This document shows, one piece after another, positions 27,144 to 35,500 of a DNA stretch of 43,839 nt. The DNA lies in assembly GCA_947492745.1 (NCBI GenBank), contig CANLOE010000058.1, forward strand, positions 1 through 43,839, read 5' to 3'. Source of the stretch: an uncultured Cyclobacteriaceae bacterium. Lineage in GTDB: Bacteria; Bacteroidota; Bacteroidia; Cytophagales; Cyclobacteriaceae. A program made the position numbers and the translations under genes. How positions within the stretch are numbered: position 1 is the first letter of the stretch; every line of letters starts with the position of its first letter. The notes beneath the pieces are model-generated. The model was not told where the DNA came from. It saw nothing but the letters and a program-made list of their open reading frames with translations, and made no database searches.

Positions 27144-27893
27144 ATGGAAGAAACTCAACTCTTTGAGCATTGGAATGTTTGGGCAAAATACATTACCTAC
27201 GCTGCATGTGCGGCAGCTGTCCTGACCTTGGTGGGCTACCTGATCAAACTCGCTTCAACGACCGACTTCAAAAACAAGTATGATTTTATCAATAAAAGCG
27301 AAATCAATACTCTTTGGATTGCCAGTATTGCATTGATCGTCGCCGGAGGATTCTACGCCAACTCCTTTCTGAGCAATGATACCATCACTATTATATTGAT
27401 AGTTCGCCTGTTCACAACCATTTCTATGGGGCTGATCGTAGGGGTGGTCATTCGAAACTTACTAAAATTTTATTACCCTTTTTATATCGAGAAAAGATTG
27501 AAAAAATTGAGGTACAAACCTAGAATTTCACCAAAGACGGGAAAAGCTATGAAGCTCCTGAGTGAAGAGGAGGAAGATGTGTATTTGGATGAAGGTATGC
27601 AGGCTGAGGAGAATATTTTCTCTGTAGACTATGATGTATGGGTAGATGAGGAGACGGGATATACCAAAATTGAGAAGTACTCCGGCCACTTACATGCATT
27701 ACAATGTCCTGAATGTAACTACCAGACTTTCAGGGTCGAGAAAGAAGAAATCGTTTCCGCTCCCAATACTAACGAAGAGGGCGAACTGATCAAGTTTTTC
27801 GCCTGTGGCTACTGCGGGCACAAATCCAAAAAGAGTTTCAAAATAGCTATGTTACAAGAGGGCGATGGTAAAGAAGATACTGCCACGGTTTGA
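27144..27893 (+). CDS. Membrane protein with C-terminal zinc ribbon, unknown function
   Basis: A 249-residue protein with three predicted membrane helices (about 18-36, 57-75 and 80-104), a basic then acidic linker (EEEEDVYLDE), and a cytoplasmic tail with two Cys pairs, CPEC (188-191) and CGYC (221-224), that should bind one zinc ion. An upstream in-frame TTG at 27138 exists, but ATG at 27144 is the natural start. I do not recognise a named family. A strong terminator follows. No operon partner is evident. Confidence 0.8.
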   Translation: MEETQLFEHWNVWAKYITYAACAAAVLTLVGYLIKLASTTDFKNKYDFINKSEINTLWIASIALIVAGGFYANSFLSNDTITIILIVRLFTTISMGLIVGVVIRNLLKFYYPFYIEKRLKKLRYKPRISPKTGKAMKLLSEEEEDVYLDEGMQAEENIFSVDYDVWVDEETGYTKIEKYSGHLHALQCPECNYQTFRVEKEEIVSAPNTNEEGELIKFFACGYCGHKSKKSFKIAMLQEGDGKEDTATV

Positions 27894-27947
27894 TGAAAGC
27901 TTGCCCCAAGCTAAGTACTTTATTTATGATGTTAAATTATTTATATA

Positions 27948-27991
27948 GGACAAACAAAAAAACCTACTTACGTAGGGTTTTTTGTTTGTCC
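27948..27991 (+). terminator. Strong hairpin terminator
   Basis: A 44-base near-perfect inverted repeat: GGACAAACAAAAAAACCTAC pairs with GTAGGGTTTTTTGTTTGTCC. T and A runs on both arms make it able to work in either direction. Confidence 0.9.
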
Positions 27992-28045
27992 TTCATACCT
28001 CCCTTACGTAGTTATCATATAACTGAGAAACTCTTTGACTATTTA

Positions 28046-28212
28046 ACCCAGATCATGCACTGAAAAATCTACTGCGGATCTAAATAGCTGCAAACCGGTC
28101 GTTGCACTACGTTTTTTGAATTCACTATAGCAGTGCCATGCTAAATCCAATAAAACTCCCTGATTTATGGATATGTAAACCCTCGTTACGAAGTTCTAAC
28201 GCATGATCCGAG
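28046..28212 (+). repeat. Element D copy 1 (167 bp)
   Basis: The ends CCCAGATCATGC and GCATGATCCGAG are inverted. The inside (TACTGCGGATCTAAATAGCTG, in pieces, then CCGGTCGTTGCACTACG) matches the reversed copy at 40279-40444. Flanks are TTTAA and TTAAA. The interior layout, with a central CTATAGCAGTG-type hairpin and a CCGGTC block, resembles element B and implies common origin. Confidence 0.8.
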
Positions 28213-28310
28213 TTAAAAAGATGTTTTTCAGTAAGAATGTATATAGTCAAAATAAAGCAACATTGACAATCCTATAGCTATGTATATAAGTCTATTGATT
28301 ATTAGGGTGT

Positions 28311-28472
28311 TGTGCAAGTTTGGGTTTCACATGTCGTATAAGATCCCGCGGGTCATTTTAGTATCAATCAAGGCGATAACCGCAGGGATAGCAGCGCTAT
28401 CCCGAGGATTGTCAACGCAGAGTGAAGCAAAATGAACAGGAAGATAGGCGATTTTAAAAGCTAAGTTTGTAT
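28311..28472 (+). repeat. Element A copy 5 (162 bp)
   Basis: Begins TGTGCAAGTTTGGG (mutated left tip) and ends AAGTTTGTAT. Otherwise it matches copy 1 nearly throughout, with the perfect GATAGC-AGC-GCTATC hairpin. A fragment reading CTATTGATTATTAGGG, like the right end of B/C, lies just before it. Confidence 0.82.
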
Positions 28473-28482
28473 AAAACCTGCG

Positions 28483-28547
28483 CAGTGTAAAACCGCTGAT
28501 CTTGAAGCAATTTATGCTCGTAACAGGAAGGCTGTTGATCATTTTGG
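28483..28547 (+). repeat. Right half of an element C
   Basis: AAACCGCTGATCTTGAAGC and GCTGTTGATCATTTTGG match the right half of the intact element C at 21385-21490. It starts ten bases after element A copy 5, another A/C junction. Confidence 0.72.
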
Positions 28548-28683
28548 TTTGAAAGAAAAGTGCGGTTTATTCGGCTAAGGATATTTATTCAATAAAGTCA
28601 GGCGTTCTGTTCCGGTTTTCCAACTACTGTAACAGGAGGGGAGAGCAAAGCCCTAGGCACACTATTGGTAAACGAAGCAAGGA

Positions 28684-28944
28684 CTAGCCAAGTAAATTAG
28701 CGGGAAGTTTTATCTGGTCAGAATAGAACTTCATACGGGAATGCTGGCTTTCCAGCTTGCTGATCCTATCGATCATGTCCGCTTTATGATTGTAAAAAAC
28801 TTCGACATAATCACTCCCTATCAAGTAAAGGTTGACTTTATACCCATAATAACGAATAGCAGTAACGAAGGTCCCGTTTTCGTATAACGTCTTGACCTGA
28901 TCTCTCAGGGTAAGTTGTTCCAAATACTTCCAATCCATTCGCAT
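28684..28944 (-). CDS. Small hypothetical protein (86 aa)
   Basis: A compact protein starting MRMDWKYLEQLTLRDQVKTL, with a beta-like middle (YKVNLYLIGSDYVEVFY) and a C-terminal helix. There is no signal peptide. The size, start and balanced composition look like a real small gene standing alone between repeats. I do not recognise it. The leader reads TTAAACCC just before the ATG. Confidence 0.6.
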   Translation of the reverse strand: MRMDWKYLEQLTLRDQVKTLYENGTFVTAIRYYGYKVNLYLIGSDYVEVFYNHKADMIDRISKLESQHSRMKFYSDQIKLPANLLG

Positions 28945-29183
28945 GGGTTTAATCTAATCATAAACAATCTAATATAAAAGAACTCGGTGTTTTCTTAATA
29001 TAAAAGAAAGATGAGTGTAAATAGTGGTTTTTTTGAACTAAAATTACTGATTTTCAGTTAGTTGTATGTGTTTTGGTGAGAAAGTGTTATATTTTCAGTA
29101 TTCTGGGGCGTGAAGCCTCAGGTTCAAATCAAAACAGTTTTCTTGTATAGTTTAAAATGACTTTTGAATCGGCAGTTTAGCTT

Positions 29184-29474
29184 ATGAAAGATTTTTATAA
29201 TAACCAAAAAATTATTGAAGGTCTGGAGATACTCATCACCAAGATGCTTGATAGACTTGATACCTACAAAGATGATAACATTGATTTTGCCGAACTCATC
29301 TATAAGGAAGGCTTGGGGGAAGTTTTTGAATCTGTGGGTCTATTCAAAGAATATGAGCAATATTTTAAAAGAAACATTCAACAGATGGAGAAAAAAATAA
29401 ACTTACTGAAAGAAATCAAGGAAAGTTTCATCCTGAAAAACTTATTGATAGTAGAACCCTGCCGAAGGAACTGA
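29184..29474 (+). CDS. Small helical hypothetical protein (96 aa)
   Basis: A charged, helix-rich protein (for example KEYEQYFKRNIQQMEKKINL) with no signal peptide or motif I recognise. An ATG start and reasonable composition support it, but it has no conserved neighbour. It may be the broken remainder of something longer. Confidence 0.45.
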   Translation: MKDFYNNQKIIEGLEILITKMLDRLDTYKDDNIDFAELIYKEGLGEVFESVGLFKEYEQYFKRNIQQMEKKINLLKEIKESFILKNLLIVEPCRRN

Positions 29475-29579
29475 TATATGGGTTCCATCAAAGTTCCTTC
29501 GATCGGGTTCAAATGCCTCAATAAGGTTTTGATGGAATAACCGTTAAACACATATTTTGTATTGGAACTTTGAGATGAG

Positions 29580-29790
29580 GATTTATACTCGGGAAAAAAT
29601 GAAATGTGAAACCCTATAGGCAATGGCCAAGGCAAAAAATCCGTATAGTGTTGAACCATTACGGGTAGACTTGTCATTAGGGTCTTTAGAAAATAGTAGC
29701 ATTTAATTCAACGAATCACCTTGTCCCAAATCAATTGCGTTCGAATATAATTCAAAAAACACATGGTCGAGCGAAATTCGAAGTCCGACA
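29580..29790 (+). repeat. Diverged repeat F, copy 1
   Basis: Short blocks in the same order as in 31705-31900: TTTATACT..GAAAAA.TGAAATG, GACTTGTCATTAG, TTAGGGTC and TGTCCCAAATCAATTGCGTT. Similarity is partial and gapped. Its nature is unknown. Confidence 0.45.
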
Positions 29791-29929
29791 GGAAGGTGAC
29801 ATAATAAGCTAATACAATCGTAATCATCAGACAACAGGAAAGAAGAGCTTTACTATTAATTTTGGAGTAGATAACCAACTGGAGGCCACTTGAACTGTTA
29901 TATGATGTTTTAAAAATCACAGGAATACG

Positions 29930-30213
29930 TTCTCTGAGCAAAGTTGCCACTGTAGTAATATCAGCGCTACGATGAGAATCCTTAACATAGGATAGGACGA
30001 ATGAACAAGATAGATATGCGACTTTTAAACCCAAATTGATCGATAGAAATCGTGATGAGCGTATGAATAGCAAAATACCGGCCATTTGTATTCGTTCGGC
30101 ATAGCACCGCTATGGTGAATGAAGACCGGTGGGCAAAGCTTCTGGTAGGAAGCTATTTATGCGCAGTATAGTTTCTCTATTGATCATTTTGGGTTAAAAG
30201 GTAAGTCTGTATA
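29930..30213 (+). repeat. Element A copy 6, interrupted by element B
   Basis: The left part (to 30029) shows diverged A blocks: ATCAGCGCTAC, AATGAACAAGATAG and GCGACTTTTAA. The right tip, AAGGTAAGTCTGTAT, resumes after element B at 30030-30193. Removing B and one TTAAA restores GCGACTTTTAAAAGG, the expected A sequence. Confidence 0.75.
30030..30193 (+). repeat. Element B copy 3 (164 bp, inside element A)
   Basis: From CCCAAATTGATCGATAG to TTGATCATTTTGGG, the same length as copy 2, with the internal hairpin CATAGC-ACC-GCTATG. Exact 5-bp flanks TTAAA lie at 30025-30029 and 30194-30198. Confidence 0.88.
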
Positions 30214-30289
30214 AGCTCAAAAGAGCTGCCTTTGAAATTATAAACGTCATCTGATAGGTAAAGAGGCATAACACTAAACCTAAAAGACA

Positions 30290-31543
30290 ATGAGAAATAG
30301 ATTGTTTGCCCTACCTTTATTATTTTTTCTGATTACTTGCAGTGATGATGATGGACCGCAACACAACTATCCGGATCAGGCTGTAGTCGCCCCATTGGAA
30401 GACCTGGCCCAAGTAGATGGGGTCAGGATTCTGGATGGAGGCTACGGTTCTTCGATGGCATCCGACCCGCTGAGCAAGAAGCATTTTTATTTGTTGACGG
30501 ACAGAGGGCCGAATTTCGATACAGGAACAAAAGGAGAGAAAGGTTTTGCCCTGCCCCGATTCAGCCCGCATATCGCTAGGTTCCGACTGGAAGGAGAAGC
30601 ATTGGTATTGGTCGATGATATTACGCTCAAAGCCCCGTCCGGTGATGCATTGACAGGTCTTCCGAATCCACTCGGAGCGGGTGGTACGGGAGAAGTACCC
30701 AAAGATTTGAAAGGTAATGTACTTGAGTATGACCCTCAAGGATTGGACTCAGAGGGTTTGGTCGCATTAAAAGACGGTACCTTTTGGATAAGTGATGAGT
30801 ATGGACCTCATTTGCTCCACATCGACAAAGAAGGCAAAACTATTGAGCGGATCAACCCTTTCGGTAGTGATAGGGCGATACCGAAAGTATTTGGCAAAAG
30901 AAGGCCGAACAGGGGGATGGAAGGGCTGACGATAAGCCCCGACGGCAGTACATTGGTCGGTATTATGCAATCGGCATTATACAACCCCGACAACAGCGTG
31001 AAATCTACAGCCAGACTGACCCGAATCCTGAGTTTTGATATTGCTACAGCAGAAAGTCGCGAATACGCTTATATCCAAGAAGTACCCGGCAATAGTAATA
31101 GTGAGATAACGGCCCTGTCCGCGACTGAATTTTTGGTGATAGAGCGTGATGGTGCCTTTTATCCGGAAGCAAAGTACAAAAGAGTCTACAAAATCGATAT
31201 TAGTGAAGCCACGGATATATCCAGTGCCGGTAATACCGAGAACGGAATGCTGCTACAGGGAAGGACACTGGAGCAACTCAGTGAAGGGGAACTTCTGGCC
31301 CAGGGTATTCGGCCCGTCAGCAAAACCCTTGTCGTGGACATGCTCGAGTACAACGCCTATCCTCATGACAAAATGGAAGGTATCGTAATTCTCGACAAAA
31401 ATGTATTGGCGATTGTAAATGACGATGACTTCAGTATACGCCCGGGCAAACAACCTGGAAAAATAGCACAAAAAACACTGTCCAACGGGAAAATAGACCG
31501 CGCGACGGTCTATTTCGTCCGTTTGGAAAAAGCCTTGTACTGA
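30290..31543 (+). CDS. Lipoprotein with esterase-like/phytase-like domain
   Basis: A 417-residue protein with a lipobox (LITC, C17) followed by acidic residues, so probably anchored to a membrane. The body matches the 'esterase-like activity of phytase' beta-propeller family: LTDRGPNFD, DPQGLDSEGLVAL, WISDEYGPHLLHID, NRGMEGLTISPDG and a C-terminal KMEGIVILD. It may be a phosphoester hydrolase, but activity in this family is poorly defined. The leader is CTAAACCTAAAAGACA before ATG. Element A tip lies about 75 bases upstream. Confidence 0.85.
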   Translation: MRNRLFALPLLFFLITCSDDDGPQHNYPDQAVVAPLEDLAQVDGVRILDGGYGSSMASDPLSKKHFYLLTDRGPNFDTGTKGEKGFALPRFSPHIARFRLEGEALVLVDDITLKAPSGDALTGLPNPLGAGGTGEVPKDLKGNVLEYDPQGLDSEGLVALKDGTFWISDEYGPHLLHIDKEGKTIERINPFGSDRAIPKVFGKRRPNRGMEGLTISPDGSTLVGIMQSALYNPDNSVKSTARLTRILSFDIATAESREYAYIQEVPGNSNSEITALSATEFLVIERDGAFYPEAKYKRVYKIDISEATDISSAGNTENGMLLQGRTLEQLSEGELLAQGIRPVSKTLVVDMLEYNAYPHDKMEGIVILDKNVLAIVNDDDFSIRPGKQPGKIAQKTLSNGKIDRATVYFVRLEKALY

Positions 31544-32495
31544 CCCATATTTTCAACAGCCTTTAGAGACTGTTTTGGAATGGTATTTATCTCAAGGTAT
31601 AGTATTGAGGCAGATACCATTCCTGAGAATTCCAAGTGACCATTAAAAATCAATATCCTCCACGGTAACCCCTCACGTACCTATGCTATTATAACACATG
31701 AAAAGAGTTTATACTAAAGAAAAAGTGAAATGGGAATTTTGAAGTTCCACAGGTCTTGGACCGACCCTGCATTGGCCGACTTGTCATTAGTAGATCGGTC
31801 ATTAGGGTCGTTTCTGGGAGAAAAGTGCTTTCGCAATGATTTTCAGTCTGTCCCAAAACAATTGCGTTTGGAGATAGGGATTCCTTCTGACGATACAAAC
31901 ACCTTTCGGGAGAACATAAAAGAGATACAGTTTAACCCCCACTTAGACTACCACTTTCATCGAAAAAGCAAATAAAAAAGATGGAATAAATCCGACTCGC
32001 CATTATTGCAAGATAACCAATAAATGTATAAAAATCTGATTATCAATATTATGTTGATAATACCCTCAGAAAAGGCTTGAATCTTATCGTTATTTTTATT
32101 GCATTTTTACAGTAAATGCCTAATTTGATAAAGATTAACCATTTTATTTTGTCTGTGTTTCGCTTTCGAAGAGTTTTAATTGATTTTATAGCAACCACAT
32201 TGTTTTTTTAGAATCGGTGCAGCTGACAGCATTTGCTTTTCCATAGGTCGCAGGTATTTATAATTGCTACGACCCATAGTTTAACTACTTTGGGAGTGCG
32301 AATTTCCGAGATCTAGAGAAAGGCTTTATGGCCCAGAGATCAAAGAACGAAACAAGAGATTTTTTCAGTGCGCATTTTCTGAAAGATGCGATTTTATATA
32401 GGAAAGTAGCAGAATATCGCTACTCTGGTACAGCGTTCAAAGAACATTTCGTGAAAGTCCAGATTTAAAGCCGTTTTTTTCATATAAGGTTCTAA
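31544..32495. other. Intergenic, repeat remnants and a doubtful ORF
   Basis: At 31566 a lone AGAGACTGTTTTGGAAT is half of an element E end. 31705-31900 is the second copy of diverged repeat F. An 81-codon open frame at 31730-31975 (MGILKFHRSW...) overlaps repeat F and has no recognisable product. The remaining 500 bases before the adhesin are AT-rich; I see no gene there. A promoter for the adhesin operon should lie here. Confidence 0.45.
31705..31900 (+). repeat. Diverged repeat F, copy 2
   Basis: Shares TTTATACTAAAGAAAAAGTG, GACTTGTCATTAG, TCATTAGGGTC and TGTCCCAAAACAATTGCGTT, in order, with 29580-29790. It lies within the doubtful 81-codon frame. Confidence 0.45.
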
Positions 32496-32501
32496 GTGTT
32501 T

Positions 32502-35500
32502 ATGTTTTTTAAGTACAATATATGTTGTGCAGTAGTATTCTTTGCGAGTCTACTCTCTTCTTTTGCATTTGATGAAGTTTCACCCAAAACCAATAGTGAT
32601 GTCTTGGTGGCAGACCCTGAAGTGAGGTTGACCATTAGTAGCAATGCAGTCAGGGAAGCCAATGCCTCTTTGACGATAGTTGCGACGCTGGAGGCTACAA
32701 CTACAGAAGAAGTGACAGTAGACCTACGCTATTCGGGAACTGCTACCTTTGGAGTGGACTATACTGTCCCGACCCGTATTACCATTCCGCCCAATACACT
32801 GAGTGGACAGGTGATGCTGACGACCGTTTCTGATGTCTTGGATGAAATCAATGAAATCATACGTATTGATATCGACAATGTGGTCAATGCCACAGGTATT
32901 CCGGGCAATCAGGTAAATAGTTTTATTGTAGATGATGACCCCTTACCTACGGTTGTGCTGTCCCTTAGGGACAGCCCTTTTGCGGAAAATGGGGGTATAG
33001 CTACTGTCACAGCAACTTTAAATGAGATATCCAGTAAAGATGTAAAGGTGAATCTGTCTTTTTTGGGGACAGCGCTCGGAGGGGATTATACCATTTCTCC
33101 CTTTACTTCCAATATCACTATTGCGGCGGGCAGTTTATCAGAAGAAAAGCAGATTATAGGCACCGATGATATGAATTTTGAAGGAGATGAGACGGTCATC
33201 ATCAACATTGCTTCGGTGGTCAACGGCTTAGAGGATGGAGACCAGAGTATTACTGCTGTAATTGCCGATGATGACAATCCTACTATCGCCACTGAACCGA
33301 TACTGGGTTCCCCATTCTGTCCTGGCGAAGAGGTGCTGGTAGATTATACAGCTTCCAATTCCTTTCTTTCCGGTAACGTCTTCGTAGCACAGCTTTCTGA
33401 TGCTACGGGTTCATTTGCGTCACCGGTGGACATCGGAAGCGAGTCGACTATTTTCAGGTCAGGTACCATCACGGCTACGATACCTACCGGGCGAAGAGGG
33501 ATGGAGTTCCGAATCCGGGTCATCTCGAGCAATCCTGTTGTAGAAGGGACAGATAATGGCACAGATTTGGAAATAGATAGGACACGGCCCGTGATAAGCT
33601 CTTGCTCGCCTACTCCGACAGATCTCATAGCGGATAAGAACTGTCAAGCGATATTGCCCGATTATAGAGGGGACATCGTTGCTTCGGATGATTGTACCTT
33701 TTCCATAAGTCAAAATCCCGCTTCGGGTACATTGGTCCCCATTGGCGCGACTACCATTGTTTTTACAGTGCAGGATGAGGGTGGAAACAGTTCTACCTGC
33801 TCGGTCATACAACGGATAGTCGATAGAAGCGCACCGAGTATTACTACCTGCGCCGAAGTTCCTGAGGCACTTGAAGCTGATGCCAGCTGTAAAGCTCCTC
33901 TACCCGATTTTACTAGTGAAGTGGAGGCGTCCGATAACTGTGGTTTTAGCGTAACACAGAGTCCTGTTGCAGGTACCTTGGTTGACTTGGGGAGCACATT
34001 GGTAACGCTAACGGCCGTGGACGATGCGGGTAATTCTTCGGAGTGCACGGTGCAGCAGGTCGTCATAGATATGACTCCACCCGTCATCAGTAGTTGCGCT
34101 ATTACTCCCACAGATCTGATAGCCGATATCAACTGCGAGGCCATTATGCCCGACTTGAGTACAGGTATTCTGGCTTCTGATAACTGTAACGTCTTCATTG
34201 CCCAAGACCCTCCTATCGGAACGGTCATCACTATTGGGCAGACAGTAGTAACCTTTACCGCTAGTGATGATGCGGGCAATACCAGCACTTGCGCTGTCGT
34301 CCAAGTGGTAGTGGATAGGGAAAGCCCCCAGATTCTTGTTTGTGCCGCTACTCCTGAAGATCTAGAGGCCAATGCCAGCTGTCAAGCGATAATGCCCGAC
34401 CTTCGGTCAGGGCTTTCGGTGGTCGATAATTGTTCTGCGGGTCTGACCCTATCCCAGGACCCAGCCCCTGGCACCCTCTTGGGGCTTGGGGCTACTACTG
34501 TCACCTTTACTGTAAAGGATGCCAGTAACAACGAAGCTACTTGTCAGGTCATTGAAAAAGTTATTGACACCACAGACCCTGTCATCGATCGTTGTATTGA
34601 TACGGCTCCTGTACTAGAGGCAGAGGAAAATGTGTGTTCCTCTCCTATGCCCGACCTTCGTGCGGACTTAACAGTCTTTGATAATTGTAGCTTTTCCATA
34701 GCACAGTCTCCCGCAGCGGGGACCGATGTGCCTTTGGGGGCAACCGAAGTAGTATTCACCGTATCCGATATTGAGGGCAATGAGACTACCTGTTCGGTAG
34801 AGCAGGTAGTTATCGACATCACACCACCCTCTATCACCAAATGTCCGGACATACCCCCCATCCTGAGTGCTGATGGTTCTTGTGGTAACATCGTACGTGA
34901 CTTTACAGCTGAGGTAGTTTTCTTCGATAATTGCATCGCTTCTGTTACCGTTACCCAATCGCCTACTCCGGGGACCAGGATACCTCTTGGTAATTCTGAA
35001 ATCACCTTTACGGTTATGGATGGGGCGGGTCTCATGGCTACTTGCTCCATTATACAGACTGTCAGGGATGATACTAATCCTATTATTGACTTTTGTCCGG
35101 GCAATCCCGGCGATCTAATAGCCGATAATAGCTGTCAGGCAATCTTGCCCGACCTTAGGGCCGGTATTTCCGCTAGAGACAATTGTACCTCGGACCTAAT
35201 AATAGTACAGTCTCCCGCTCCGGGTTCGACACTAACAGTGGGCCGGACCAGTGTATCTTTCAGTGTCATGGACCGTACAGGCAATGCCAACACTTCTTGT
35301 GCTGTCATACAGACAGTAGTTGATAACAGTTTACCGGAAATCACCCGTTGTCCAGTACCTGCGGACATCACTGCGGATGCTACCTGTGCCATCGCTATTC
35401 CTGACTTGAGAGGTGCTCTGGTAGTCAATGACAACTGTACGGGAGTACTTTCCATTGATCAAAGCCCTGCTCCGGGAACCATTTTGAACCCAGGGGACAA

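Noticed and set aside
28045-30213. Possible CRISPR array because of many repeats
   Set aside because: Repeats are 65-210 bases, irregularly spaced, in mixed orientation, with inverted ends and no spacer pattern; no cas gene is near.
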